A stretch of DNA of 64,000 nucleotides, from contig SVIB01000006.1 in the NCBI GenBank assembly GCA_015055505.1, positions 1 to 64,000 of the forward strand, given 5' to 3'. The DNA is from Clostridiales bacterium. GTDB taxonomy: Bacteria; Bacillota; Clostridia; Christensenellales; Borkfalkiaceae. Below are positions 1 through 9,751 of this stretch, piece by piece. The stretch's first letter is position 1, and the number at the start of each line of letters is the position of its first letter. The notes beneath the pieces are model-generated. The model was not told the DNA's origin and did no database searches. It saw nothing but the letters and a program-made list of their open reading frames with translations. The position numbers and the translations under genes are program-made.

Positions 1-3000
1 GTATTCAAGAACCTCAAAGATAAAGCGGTAGCAACGTTCGTAGCAGACCTTTTAATTGCAGAAAACAAAGTTACATATCTTAAGGGCTACCTTGACGGAG
101 TATACGTAGGCGATATATTATCGCTCGCAAGCGTAGTTAAGGGCGCAGACGGAAATTGGACGAATAAAAACGATCAAAATTTACCTGACGTATTAGAAAG
201 TGTTTGCGACGTAACGTTTGACCAAATTTTCGGCTGGTTTGAAGAAAAACCCGTAGACGTTAAGGGAATTATAAGCGACGTAGTAGGACGTAACTCACTT
301 GCTCAATTCGTTGGTCTTTTCGTACAAGTTGAAAATGAAAACAGATTGTGCGGACTTGAAAGTGTAAGCATAAAAGGAAACGTTCTTCCCGTAATCGTAG
401 GAGATATCTTAAACGTAACCGTAGACGAAATACTTGGCTGGACAGAAAAGCAAGGCAACGATATGATAAACGCAATCGTATCGGGTATTTGCGATAAGAG
501 AACGTTTGAAGATTACGTTAAAGACCTCGTTACGGCAAAAGATGGCGAAGAACATATTATAGAAAAAGAAATATTCAAGAATCTTAAAGATAAAGAGGTA
601 GCAACGTTCGTAGCAGACCTTTTAATCGCGGAAAACAAAGTTACGTATCTTAAGGGATACCTTAACGGAGTATACGTAGGCGACGTAATGGCTCTTACGG
701 GAATTGTAAAAGGCGAAGCAGGAAATTGGACGATCAAGAATAAAGACGGAAACGAAACCGTAGCGCCTGCTCTCGACAGTATTTTAGACGTAACGTTTGA
801 CCAAATCTTCGGTTGGCTTGACGAAAAGCCTGTAGACGTAAAGGGAATAGTAAACGACGTATTAGGCAAAAACACTATTGCAGACGTAGCGGATATATTC
901 CTTGAAATCGGTTACGATAAGAGAGAAAGCGGACTTGACAGCGTAAGTATTGGAACTAATTTACTTCCCGCAATCGTAGGAGATATCTTAAACGTAGAAG
1001 TAGGCGAAATTCTTGGCTGGACTGAAAAGCAAGGCAACGATATGATTGAGGCTATTGTAAACGACGTATTTGACAATAAAAAAGTTGTTCAATACACCGA
1101 CGACCTCAAGATAAATATCATTGGCGACAAACAAGCGTTTGAAAAACTTGCAGAAGCAGAAGTTGCAGACCTTGTAATGGAAATCGTAACTACCAAAAAT
1201 AAGATAGACGTAGTAAGAAAATATTTCGACGAAGCATACGTAGGACATATATTAGGAATAATTGCTCCTATTGACGGAGAGAAAGATAATTGGACAACTG
1301 GAACGGGCGGAAACACAAGAACTGCACCTGCAGTATATACTGATTTATTTAACGTTCAAGTTAAAGATATCTTTGGATGGCTTGACGAAAAGCCGATAGA
1401 CGTAAAGGCAATAGTAAATGACGTATTTGGTGAGAGAGCTCTTATTGATTTCGTTAAAATTGCAGAATCAAACGTAACTGAAGAAGAAATAGCAAACGGA
1501 AATAAAGTTTATGCGATTAAAGGAAAGAACTTACCTCTTATCGCAAGCGACCTTTTGAGAGTAACCGTTAAACAAATTGTCGGTTGGACTGACCTTAAGG
1601 GTAACGACCTTATTATAGGCGCAACGGCTGACGTATTCGGCGAAAGAAAGTTTGACGATTACGCAAGAGATTTAAAGATTAAAGTTCTTTACGAAAAAGA
1701 AGTCTTTGAAAAACTTAACGGCGAAAAAGTTGCTCTTTTTGTAGAGGGTATCGTAACTGCAGGCGACAAGAAAGAATTTATCAAGGGATATTTCGACGAG
1801 GCGCTCGTAGGTAATGTCGTACAAGTTATATCTTCAAAAGTAGAGATTCCTGAAGGTGAAGACGCTTGGTATTCTAACGGAAAAGAACTTCCTCTTATCG
1901 TAAACGACCTCTTTAACGTGCGCGTATTAGATATTATTGATTGGATCCCCACGATAGGTCAAAAGGAAACTATTTCTCAAATAGTACATACTGTAACGGG
2001 CGATAAGACGTTATTTGCTTACGTTGACAACCTTGTAAAGAAAGGCATTAACAATAGCGGACTTAAAGGACTTTTAGACATTAAGATTAGCGAGGCTGTA
2101 GACGTAGTACTCGGTGTAAACGACGTTCACGTTGAACCTAATATCACTGGCACGAAAGTTGCTGATTACTTCCTCGGCATTACCGATAAAGTGCTTATCG
2201 GTGACTTTGTAAAGGATAAGAAAGGTCTTACCTATAACCAAGACGACGGTGTTTGGGTAGATGCAGACGGTAATGAACTTAAAGGTCTTACCAATACGCT
2301 CTACAAACAAAAGAGCAGTATCGTAATTTACCTTATAGCAGTATTAGTTAAACCTGAACTTTTACGTGACGCTATAAAGGATATGAGAGTCGGCGACCTT
2401 ATAATGAAGCCTTACAATAATATAAAGAATCTTGATTCCGAAATGAGCGGAAACAAGGACGACGGATATACCGTTGAAGGCGCGTATAAGGAAGTAATGG
2501 AAGAGGTTGCAAATATCAAGTGTGTAGACGTTTACACTTGGATATTTGAAGACAAGAACTTTAAAGATAAGATTAAGGAAATACTTTTCGATAGAGAACT
2601 CGGCGATATTCTTTTCGATACTATTGGAACGGTAGTATTAAAGGGTAACGATAAAAACAACCTCGGCTTTAACGGTTACGCAAACGAAAACTGTGACGAA
2701 AACGGCGTATACGATATAGACGGAAACTTCGCTCTCGTATTTGAAAGAATCTACAATATCAATATTCAAGAAATGCTTGACGAAACTAAGACTAAAGAAG
2801 GTAAAGACGCCTTTGTAGAAGACCTTTTAGACGGACTTTTAGTCGGCGATATAGCATTTGATATTACGAGAAAACTCTTTAACGAAAAGGGTAACCTCGG
2901 TATGGATTACACTTTTGCATACGTTCATAGAGAGGATATTTCCGAGAGTGGAGAATACGAAAACAAGGCAAACCTTGCAGACGTACTTAACGCAGTATTC

Positions 3001-6000
3001 AATATTGAGATATTAGAAGTTAAATCGGCTCTTAAAGAAAAGGACGGTCTTAAGACTCTCCTCGAAGATAAACTCGGCGGACTTTTAGTCGGTGACTTCG
3101 TATTCGATTTAACGAGAAAGGTATTAAACGGAAAACTCAACCTCGGTATGACGGCAACTCTTGCTTATACCAACAAGAATGAAGGTACTAAAGGCAAGTA
3201 CGAAAATACCGGAAACTTTGCAGACGTACTCGATGCAGTATTCAATATCACCGTAAAAGAAGTTCTTGACGCAACCAATAAGAACAACAAAGACGGCGTT
3301 AAGAATCTTATCGAGAACAAACTCGGCGGACTTTTAGTTGGTGACGTTGCTTATGACGTTACGAGAAAACTCTTCAACGCTAAGGGTAACCTCGGTATGG
3401 ACTACACCTTCGCTTATATGAATAAGAGAGAAGGAACGGTAGATAAGTACGAAAACAAGGGTAACTTTGCAGACGTACTCGACGCAGTATTCAATATCAC
3501 TGTAAAAGAAGTTCTTGACGCAACTGATAAGAACAACAAAGACGGAGTTAAGACTCTTATCGAGAACAAACTCGGCGGACTTTTAGTTGGTGACGTTGCT
3601 TACGATATCACGAGAAAACTCTTCAATGCTAAGGGTAACCTCGGTATGGACTACACCTTCGCTTATATGAATAAGAGAGAAGGAACGGTAGATAAGTATG
3701 AAAACAAGGGTAACTTTGCTGACGTACTCGACACTGTATTTAATATCACTATAAAAGAAGTTCTTGACGCAACTGATAAGAACAACAAGAACGGCGTAAA
3801 AGACCTTGTTGAAACTAAGTTTGCAGACCTCAAAGTCGGCGATATTGCGTTTGACCTTGTAAGAAAACTCTTTAACAAGAAATACAATCTCCAAATGGAC
3901 GGAACGCACGCGTATATGAATAAAGACGCTAACGACGGTGAATACGTACTTAGCGGAAACGCAGCGGCTGTACTTGGCGCAGTATTTAATATTAAGGTAA
4001 TGGAAGTTACTAAGTTAAAGGGCGCAGAACTTAACGGATATATTTACAATACGTTCAACAAACTTACGCTCGGCGACGTAGCATACGATATCTTTAGAAA
4101 GAAATTAGACCAAGGATTTAGTTGTACGGCAACAGGATTTGCATATCAGTTCAAGGAAGACAACACCTTGTTACAAGGTAAACTTGCTAAGGCTTTCCGC
4201 GCAGTATTTGCAATTACGCTCGGCGACGTATACGACCTCGTTACGAAGAAGATTAAGTCCGGCGACTTCTTAATTAAACATTTCGGTGACCTTGAAATAG
4301 GTAACGTTGCAGGACCTTACCTTGAAAAGACGTTGGAAAAAGCATTTGAGACCGAATACGTATACGACAAAGAAAACGATTACGAAATAACGGTAAGCGG
4401 AAACTTTGCAGAAGTATTGAACGCTATTTACGACGCTAAGATTGGCAATTACTTAAAGGCAAGCAGAGATAAGAAAGTAGGCAAGTTCTTCTTTGGAACT
4501 GACGGAGTTATCGGCTCAATGCCTGCAGGTCATATCGTAGGATATCTTACTAAGACTAAGTCGTTAAAGAAGACGTTTAAGTATACTGAAATTACTCACG
4601 AATATAACGGAGAATGGGTAATTAGTGGCGCTTACGAGTACCCAATGGATATTCTTTGCAACGACGTTAAGATTAGCGATATTTACGACGGAAGAAAGAA
4701 GATTAAAGACGACGTAATCTTGAAATTCTTCTCTGACGTAACGGTTGGTCAACTTATGGGCGGAAACAAGATCGAAGATGTTTGGTTTAAGCCTAACGGA
4801 GAGGGAATTGATTCTCACGGCGCTAAGAACGTAATTATGTACGCCGTATACGACTTAACTCTCGGCGAAGCCCTTAAAAAAGACTTTGACCCAACTAAGG
4901 TAATAGAAGACATTTATGCGGGCGAACTTATGGGATACTATTACTGCACGCAGTTTAAGTATTCTGTAAATGCGGATAGCGACTACGCATTCTGTGACGA
5001 TACTACTCACGTTGACGGAGTAGACGGATACCACTTACATACTGAGTACGATTGTGAAATTAAAGAAGAGCACGTTCACGAAGACTTTGGAAAAGGCTGG
5101 TATCAACTTAAAGACGGCAAGTACGAAAGAGTAGGCGCTGTTGAAAACGCTGTAGCAAATCTCCGCCTTAAAGCGATTATCGGCGGTGGATTTGATATGG
5201 CTGAAGCATTAAAGGGCGTACAACTTGGCGAGGCTATGAGACTTGTTAAGTGTACTGCTGACGATAAGTGCGAAGTCTTGAAGAACGATTCAACTCACGT
5301 ACATAGCGAAGGAACTTGGTACAAAGTAACTGAAACTGCAGGTGTTAAGACTTACACCGAAGAAAAAGTACTCGTACAAAAGATTTCTAATATCGACCTT
5401 CACGCGTTATTTACTGAAGGACTTGACCTTGCCGAAACTTTCCAAGGAACGAAAGTAGGTGACGTACTTGATTACGCACACTGCTACGTAGACGGAGACG
5501 CAAACAGAGTATGTAACCACCCAGATCCTGCACACGTACATACGGCAAACGATATTTGGTACGTTGAGAAAGAAGAAGCAGGTGTGAAGACTTGGAATAT
5601 CGCAACTCCGCTTGAAAGAGTAATGGCTAACGTCGGTATGGGTGAAATCGTAAGAGGAACGTTCAATATGGAACAATACCTCAAAGATACGGGCTTCAAA
5701 CTCGGCGAATTAATGGGTTACGAAAAGTGTACGGATGACGAAAACTGTATCGTTCACCAAGGCAACCACACGGGCGTAAACGCAAGCGATAAGAACGTTT
5801 GGTATATGTTAGAATCGGGCGTTTATACGAAAGTAACTAACAAACTCGCTATGGTACTTGCTGATTACACGTTAGAAAAGATTCAAACTGAAGGATTCTC
5901 GGCAGTAACCGTCGGCGATCTCTTCCCCGAAGCGTATGAAGACGGTTCAACCAACCCATTGTCGTTGATTCCTCAAACTACGGTAATCGATAATATACCT

Positions 6001-6381
6001 GAAGCATTTAAGAGTGCAATGTCAACCAAGTCAATAGGCGATCTTCAAAGAGTTGGCTTAATCGACCTCGGCGAAGTTGATTCATCTAACGACACTCAAC
6101 CTAACGGATTTACGTCTGCTGAAAAACTCAATAGCGTATTTGGTGATCTTTACGACAACGAAAAAGATTCAAATTCATTGAACGATTATCTTACTGTGGC
6201 TCTTGGCGAAACCGAGGCAAACGCATTGGTGGCGAATGCAGACAGCGTATATAACAATACAACTGGTACGGAAGAAGAGAAGATTGTTGCAAGAAATCAA
6301 TCAATGTGGCAAGGAATGACTGCATCTGAACTCGTTGACGTTATCGTAACGGTATTAGACGTAGCACTTCAAATTATTTAA
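1..6381 (+). CDS. Giant repetitive protein of unknown function, 5' end outside window
   Basis: The frame is open from base 1 to a TAA at 6379-6381, giving 2126 visible codons; the start and any signal peptide lie upstream of the window. I do not recognise a named domain. The first ~650 codons contain ~190-residue repeats with motifs such as LPVIVGDILNV and EILGWTEKQGND. Around nt 2700-4000 there are shorter repeats containing GGLLVGDVAYDITRKLF and NFADVLDAVFNI, three of which have an exact 249-bp (83-residue) period starting at nt 3220, 3469 and 3718. The last third has four degenerate Cys/His segments (for example THVHSEGTWYKV). No LPXTG or C-terminal membrane anchor is visible; the end reads VIVTVLDVALQII. 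Repetition and acidity suggest a secreted or surface protein, but that is inference. A strong terminator follows. Confidence 0.85.
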   Translation, partial: VFKNLKDKAVATFVADLLIAENKVTYLKGYLDGVYVGDILSLASVVKGADGNWTNKNDQNLPDVLESVCDVTFDQIFGWFEEKPVDVKGIISDVVGRNSLAQFVGLFVQVENENRLCGLESVSIKGNVLPVIVGDILNVTVDEILGWTEKQGNDMINAIVSGICDKRTFEDYVKDLVTAKDGEEHIIEKEIFKNLKDKEVATFVADLLIAENKVTYLKGYLNGVYVGDVMALTGIVKGEAGNWTIKNKDGNETVAPALDSILDVTFDQIFGWLDEKPVDVKGIVNDVLGKNTIADVADIFLEIGYDKRESGLDSVSIGTNLLPAIVGDILNVEVGEILGWTEKQGNDMIEAIVNDVFDNKKVVQYTDDLKINIIGDKQAFEKLAEAEVADLVMEIVTTKNKIDVVRKYFDEAYVGHILGIIAPIDGEKDNWTTGTGGNTRTAPAVYTDLFNVQVKDIFGWLDEKPIDVKAIVNDVFGERALIDFVKIAESNVTEEEIANGNKVYAIKGKNLPLIASDLLRVTVKQIVGWTDLKGNDLIIGATADVFGERKFDDYARDLKIKVLYEKEVFEKLNGEKVALFVEGIVTAGDKKEFIKGYFDEALVGNVVQVISSKVEIPEGEDAWYSNGKELPLIVNDLFNVRVLDIIDWIPTIGQKETISQIVHTVTGDKTLFAYVDNLVKKGINNSGLKGLLDIKISEAVDVVLGVNDVHVEPNITGTKVADYFLGITDKVLIGDFVKDKKGLTYNQDDGVWVDADGNELKGLTNTLYKQKSSIVIYLIAVLVKPELLRDAIKDMRVGDLIMKPYNNIKNLDSEMSGNKDDGYTVEGAYKEVMEEVANIKCVDVYTWIFEDKNFKDKIKEILFDRELGDILFDTIGTVVLKGNDKNNLGFNGYANENCDENGVYDIDGNFALVFERIYNINIQEMLDETKTKEGKDAFVEDLLDGLLVGDIAFDITRKLFNEKGNLGMDYTFAYVHREDISESGEYENKANLADVLNAVFNIEILEVKSALKEKDGLKTLLEDKLGGLLVGDFVFDLTRKVLNGKLNLGMTATLAYTNKNEGTKGKYENTGNFADVLDAVFNITVKEVLDATNKNNKDGVKNLIENKLGGLLVGDVAYDVTRKLFNAKGNLGMDYTFAYMNKREGTVDKYENKGNFADVLDAVFNITVKEVLDATDKNNKDGVKTLIENKLGGLLVGDVAYDITRKLFNAKGNLGMDYTFAYMNKREGTVDKYENKGNFADVLDTVFNITIKEVLDATDKNNKNGVKDLVETKFADLKVGDIAFDLVRKLFNKKYNLQMDGTHAYMNKDANDGEYVLSGNAAAVLGAVFNIKVMEVTKLKGAELNGYIYNTFNKLTLGDVAYDIFRKKLDQGFSCTATGFAYQFKEDNTLLQGKLAKAFRAVFAITLGDVYDLVTKKIKSGDFLIKHFGDLEIGNVAGPYLEKTLEKAFETEYVYDKENDYEITVSGNFAEVLNAIYDAKIGNYLKASRDKKVGKFFFGTDGVIGSMPAGHIVGYLTKTKSLKKTFKYTEITHEYNGEWVISGAYEYPMDILCNDVKISDIYDGRKKIKDDVILKFFSDVTVGQLMGGNKIEDVWFKPNGEGIDSHGAKNVIMYAVYDLTLGEALKKDFDPTKVIEDIYAGELMGYYYCTQFKYSVNADSDYAFCDDTTHVDGVDGYHLHTEYDCEIKEEHVHEDFGKGWYQLKDGKYERVGAVENAVANLRLKAIIGGGFDMAEALKGVQLGEAMRLVKCTADDKCEVLKNDSTHVHSEGTWYKVTETAGVKTYTEEKVLVQKISNIDLHALFTEGLDLAETFQGTKVGDVLDYAHCYVDGDANRVCNHPDPAHVHTANDIWYVEKEEAGVKTWNIATPLERVMANVGMGEIVRGTFNMEQYLKDTGFKLGELMGYEKCTDDENCIVHQGNHTGVNASDKNVWYMLESGVYTKVTNKLAMVLADYTLEKIQTEGFSAVTVGDLFPEAYEDGSTNPLSLIPQTTVIDNIPEAFKSAMSTKSIGDLQRVGLIDLGEVDSSNDTQPNGFTSAEKLNSVFGDLYDNEKDSNSLNDYLTVALGETEANALVANADSVYNNTTGTEEEKIVARNQSMWQGMTASELVDVIVTVLDVALQII
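3220..3966 (+). repeat. 249-bp in-frame tandem repeats in the giant gene
   Basis: Three near-identical units start with GCAGACGTACTCGA-type sequence at 3220, 3469 and 3718 (period 249 bp, 83 codons). Looser copies occur upstream from about 2700. High nucleotide identity implies recent duplication or recombination. Confidence 0.85.
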
Positions 6382-6396
6382 TAGGTAAAAACTTTT

Positions 6397-6418
6397 CCGT
6401 CCGCCGAAAGGCGGACGG
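6397..6418 (+). terminator. Hairpin terminator after the giant repeat gene
   Basis: Perfect stem CCGTCCGCC/GGCGGACGG with a GAAA loop, 15 bases after the stop codon and preceded by TTTT. The downstream tract is GGGGAAAA rather than a U-run, so it may work mainly in the other direction or as an mRNA 3' end. Confidence 0.55.
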
Positions 6419-6465
6419 GGAAAATACCGTAAAGAACGCGCAAAAAAACAAGCGTAATAAAACGC

Positions 6466-6494
6466 TTGACAAAGCAAAATTATAAGTATATAAT
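6466..6494 (+). promoter_or_regulatory. Sigma-A promoter of rpsF operon
   Basis: TTGACA at 6466-6471, a 17-bp spacer and TATAAT at 6489-6494: a consensus promoter giving a leader of about 135 nt before rpsF. Confidence 0.85.
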
Positions 6495-6501
6495 ATTTAG
6501 G

Positions 6502-6635
6502 CTCTAAAGAGTTTGAAATTACGTGAAATTCACGTTTTTCATAAGCCGAATTCGGTAAATATATATATGCCGAATTTTGGTTACCTTGCTTACGGCGAAA
6601 GACCGTAAGCCGAATAAGTCCGGGAGGTAAAAAAA
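6502..6635 (+). promoter_or_regulatory. Structured rpsF leader, candidate S6:S18 autoregulatory element
   Basis: The leader contains GCTTACGG (6588-6595) pairing with CCGTAAGC (6603-6610), then CGAATAAGTCCG running into the GGGAGG ribosome binding site, plus two earlier CCGAATT segments. In many bacteria the S6:S18 complex represses rpsF through a leader hairpin with a CCG-containing bulge. The position and CCG motifs fit, but the exact consensus fold was not modelled. Confidence 0.4.
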
Positions 6636-6917
6636 ATGAACCAGTACGAAATGATTTACATTTTGGATACTGCCTGCACCGACGAAAAGAGAGATGCGTT
6701 AATCGCAAAAATCGAAAACGTCGTTGTTAAAAACGGTGGTAGCGTCGAAAAGACGGAAAAGTGGGGCGTTAAGAAACTCGCTTATCCTATCGACTACAAA
6801 ACAGAAGGTTATTACGTATATATGGCGTTTGAAGGCGACTCTAACCTCGTTCAAGAAATGAAGAGAGTTATCGGTATTGCTGAAAACGTTATTAGACGTT
6901 TAATAACCAAGCGTTAA
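6636..6917 (+). CDS. rpsF: 30S ribosomal protein S6
   Basis: 93 aa, the usual bacterial S6 length. It opens MNQYEMIYILD and contains WGVKKLAYPIDYKTEGYYV, the typical S6 core strand and helix signature. S6 pairs with S18 in the platform of the small ribosomal subunit. It is preceded by GGGAGG at proper spacing and is first in the rpsF-ssb-rpsR operon, 13 bp upstream of ssb. Confidence 0.97.
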   Translation: MNQYEMIYILDTACTDEKRDALIAKIENVVVKNGGSVEKTEKWGVKKLAYPIDYKTEGYYVYMAFEGDSNLVQEMKRVIGIAENVIRRLITKR

Positions 6918-6930
6918 TCGGAGAAAAATT

Positions 6931-7347
6931 ATGAACAAATTATTTTTAATCGGAAACTTAACCCGTGACCCCGAAGCGTCGGAAACTGCAAGCGGAGTGG
7001 CTTTTTGCCGTCTTGGTATTGCTGTAAACAGACCTTATCAGGGAAGTGACGGAGAAAGAGCAACTGACTTTTTCAACATTACCGTTTGGAGAGCGCAAGC
7101 AGAAAACTGCGCAAGATATCTCAAAAAAGGCAGTAAAGTTGCAATCGTCGGTAGCCTTCAAAACCGCTCTTACGAAGATAAAGACGGCAACAAAAGACAA
7201 GTTACTGATATTATTGCAAATGAAGTTGAATTTTTATCCGTAAGAACATCAGGAGAGGGTGGAGAGTTTGATAGCGAACCTATGCGCCCAATTAGAGGCG
7301 AAAGACCTCAACTTGAACCTGTAAACGAAGAAGATTTACCGTTCTAA
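6931..7347 (+). CDS. ssb: Single-stranded DNA-binding protein
   Basis: 138 aa. The N-terminal OB fold (residues 1-105) shows [35 protein letters not shown] and [14 protein letters not shown], all SSB hallmarks. A short acidic linker ends in NEEDLPF, the conserved SSB tail that recruits replication and repair partners. It lies between rpsF and rpsR, the standard Firmicutes order. Confidence 0.97.
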   Translation: MNKLFLIGNLTRDPEASETASGVAFCRLGIAVNRPYQGSDGERATDFFNITVWRAQAENCARYLKKGSKVAIVGSLQNRSYEDKDGNKRQVTDIIANEVEFLSVRTSGEGGEFDSEPMRPIRGERPQLEPVNEEDLPF

Positions 7348-7366
7348 CAAAAAAAGGAGTATTAAA

Positions 7367-7633
7367 ATGGAAGAAAAGACTACTAATACAGCAGCGGTAG
7401 CACCTAAAAAGCCTATTAGAAAAGCACCAAGAAGAAAGGTTTGTACTTTCTGTGTAGAAAAGGCAACTGCTATCGATTATAAAGATACTGCAAAATTAAA
7501 GAAGTACATCACCGAAAAGGGTAAAATGTTACCCCGTCGTATGACCGGTGTATGCGCTAAGCACCAAAGAACTCTTTCCAGCGCAATAAAGAGAGCAAGA
7601 CTCGTTGCTTTATTGCCTTTCAAAGGAGAATAA
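7367..7633 (+). CDS. rpsR: 30S ribosomal protein S18
   Basis: 88 aa with the S18 core [18 protein letters not shown], then [20 protein letters not shown] and [11 protein letters not shown]. It binds S6 and 16S rRNA in the small-subunit platform. The two Cys pairs (CTFC and a later C..H) match zinc-containing S18 variants, although the second site is incomplete. AAAGGAG precedes the start; it is the last gene of the operon and a terminator follows. Confidence 0.97.
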   Translation: MEEKTTNTAAVAPKKPIRKAPRRKVCTFCVEKATAIDYKDTAKLKKYITEKGKMLPRRMTGVCAKHQRTLSSAIKRARLVALLPFKGE

Positions 7634-7640
7634 GAAAAAC

Positions 7641-7676
7641 AAAATGCTTTTCCAAACGGAAAAGCATTTTTTTTTA
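7641..7676 (+). terminator. Intrinsic terminator of rpsF-ssb-rpsR operon
   Basis: AAAATGCTTTTCC (7641-7653) pairs with GGAAAAGCATTTT (7658-7670), followed by a T-run. Confidence 0.92.
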
Positions 7677-7834
7677 CAAAAAAAGATTTTATTATCAGTT
7701 AAAATTTACAAACCGAATAAAAACATTTTAGTATAACGCGCGTTTAAATGTTCCGCAAATTCTCGCTAAAACAAATAAAATCTCCTAAAAATCAAACTTT
7801 ACACAAATTTTACATTGTTTAGAGGGTGTAGCGT

Positions 7835-7862
7835 TTGACAATATCTGCAATATTTTTATATC
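7835..7862 (+). promoter_or_regulatory. Possible promoter of first Na/Pi cotransporter gene
   Basis: TTGACA at 7835-7840 with a 16-bp spacer to TATATC; the -10 is weak. About 50 bp separate it from the start codon. Confidence 0.4.
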
Positions 7863-7914
7863 ATTAAAGTGAGGAAATTTGATTAACGATATATAAATAT
7901 ATAGGAGAAAATTT

Positions 7915-9600
7915 ATGTTAACACCGGAAGAAATTATGCAACTTATCCAAAGTCTTATTTGGTTACTTGCGGGCGTGGGCGTGTTTATCGTAGGAATGAA
8001 CTTTATGGGCGACGCGCTCGAAAAAAGTGCGGGTAGCGGAATGAAGAAATTGCTTGGAAAAATATCAAACAACCGTTTTTCGGGCGTAGGAGTAGGCGCA
8101 GGGGTTACTGCAATTATTCAATCGTCGTCGGCAACCTCGGTAATGGTAATAGGTCTTGTAAACGCAGGGGTTATGACTCTTATGCAAGCAACTCCAATTA
8201 TCATGGGCGCAAATATAGGAACGACCGTAACGGGTATTTTAGTATCCCTTAAAAACGATTTCTTTAATATGGCAATGTACGTCCTTGCGTTTGCAGGCGT
8301 AATGATGGGTTTTTTTAACAAAGAAAAGATAAAAATTGCGGGAAGTCTTTGTAGCGGTTTAGGTCTTATTTTCGTCGGCTTAAATATAATGAGTAGCGAA
8401 CAAGCCTTTGGAAATCCGTTGGTTGAAAGTATGTTTATGGGAGTTTTTAAAGTAATAGAATTCCCGTTATTGCTTATTTTAGTAGGTATAATATTTACGG
8501 CGCTTATCCAAAGTTCGTCTGCCGCAACGGGCGTAGTAATAACAATGGTCGGTTCGGGGATTTTACCCCTTGACCTTGCGCTTTTTATAGTGCTTGGAGC
8601 AAATATAGGTACTTGTGTTACTGCTCTTTTAGCCTCGGTCGGCGCAAATGAAAACTCGAAAAGAGTTGCATTTATCCACTTTACCTTTAACGTTATAGGA
8701 ACGGTCTTATTTACGGTTATTATTTGGATATTCCGTGAGCCCGTTATAAACTTACTCGTGTCAATATTCCCTGCAAGCGACGCAATGTCACTTCAAATGA
8801 GAGTTTCTCTTTTCCACGTTATATTTAACGTAACGACGACGGTGCTTTTACTTCCGTTCGTTCAGCATTTGGTTAAACTTTCTCAAATCGTTATAAAAGA
8901 TAAAGAGGAAAAAGAACAAACACTTTCCTTTAAATTCGTTGACGAAAGGCTTCTTTCTTCTCCCACAATCGCTTTAATGCAAGTCAAGAAAGAAATAGAA
9001 TATATGGCAAACGTCGCAAAAGAGAACCTCGTTAAATCTCTTGACGGAATTACCAACGGCGACGAAAAAGAACTTAGCGCAATATATGAAAACGAAAAGA
9101 TAATCGACTTTACAAATAAGGCGTTAACGAAGTTTTTAATTAAACTTTCCGTGCTTGTTGACGAGTCGGCAGAAAAGGTAATCGGTTCGTATTTCCACGT
9201 ACTTAACGACTTAGAGCGTGTAGGCGACCACGCCGAAAACTTCTATGAAATTGGCGTACAAATGAAAAAATCGGGACTTTCTTTCTCGGATAGCGCAAAG
9301 GAAGAAATCGGCGAAATGTACGGCAAAGTGTTTGAAATGTTTGATATTGCTGTAAACGCCTTTGATAATTTAAGTAGCGAGCATTTAGACGACCTTACCG
9401 CCCGTGAAAACGAGGTGGACGCGTTAAAGAAGAAGTTAAACTCCGCACACGTTCAGCGTTTAGCGTCGGGAGACTGTTCTATGGACCACAGTCCGTACTT
9501 CTTCTCGGCGGTAGCAGGCTTAGAAAGAGTAGCCGACCACTTAGTAAACGTAGGTTACAGTATATTAAACCCGACGGGAAGTCAAACTGAAAACAATTAA
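7915..9600 (+). CDS. Na+/Pi cotransporter family protein with C-terminal PhoU-like domain (copy 1)
   Basis: 561 aa integral membrane protein of the Na/Pi-cotransporter (NptA/SLC34-like) family. The two inverted membrane repeats each carry the family motif QSSSA (QSSSATSVMVIG near residue 67; QSSSAATGVVITMVG near residue 200), with GANIGTTVTGIL and GANIGTCVTALL. Residues ~345-555 form a helical PhoU-like domain (YFHVLNDLERVGDHAENFYE; FFSAVAGLERVADHLVNVGY). It probably imports phosphate using the sodium gradient, with the PhoU part as a cytoplasmic regulatory module. GGAGAAAA precedes the ATG. A close paralogue follows. No pho-box was recognised. Confidence 0.9.
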   Translation: MLTPEEIMQLIQSLIWLLAGVGVFIVGMNFMGDALEKSAGSGMKKLLGKISNNRFSGVGVGAGVTAIIQSSSATSVMVIGLVNAGVMTLMQATPIIMGANIGTTVTGILVSLKNDFFNMAMYVLAFAGVMMGFFNKEKIKIAGSLCSGLGLIFVGLNIMSSEQAFGNPLVESMFMGVFKVIEFPLLLILVGIIFTALIQSSSAATGVVITMVGSGILPLDLALFIVLGANIGTCVTALLASVGANENSKRVAFIHFTFNVIGTVLFTVIIWIFREPVINLLVSIFPASDAMSLQMRVSLFHVIFNVTTTVLLLPFVQHLVKLSQIVIKDKEEKEQTLSFKFVDERLLSSPTIALMQVKKEIEYMANVAKENLVKSLDGITNGDEKELSAIYENEKIIDFTNKALTKFLIKLSVLVDESAEKVIGSYFHVLNDLERVGDHAENFYEIGVQMKKSGLSFSDSAKEEIGEMYGKVFEMFDIAVNAFDNLSSEHLDDLTARENEVDALKKKLNSAHVQRLASGDCSMDHSPYFFSAVAGLERVADHLVNVGYSILNPTGSQTENN

Positions 9601-9605
9601 CGAAA

Positions 9606-9636
9606 AATGGGACTGCATTATGCAGTCCCATTTTAA
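9606..9636 (+). terminator. Intrinsic terminator between the two cotransporter genes
   Basis: AATGGGACTGCA pairs with TGCAGTCCCATT around TTA, followed by TT. It indicates that the paralogues are separately transcribed. Confidence 0.85.
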
Positions 9637-9751
9637 AACTTGCGAAAAATACTTGACTTTTATACGTAAAATAATTTATCCTTATAATGTAAAGTTTATA
9701 TAAATTTTTTATAAAAATTTCGTAAACTCTTTTACTTCAAGGAGAAAAATT

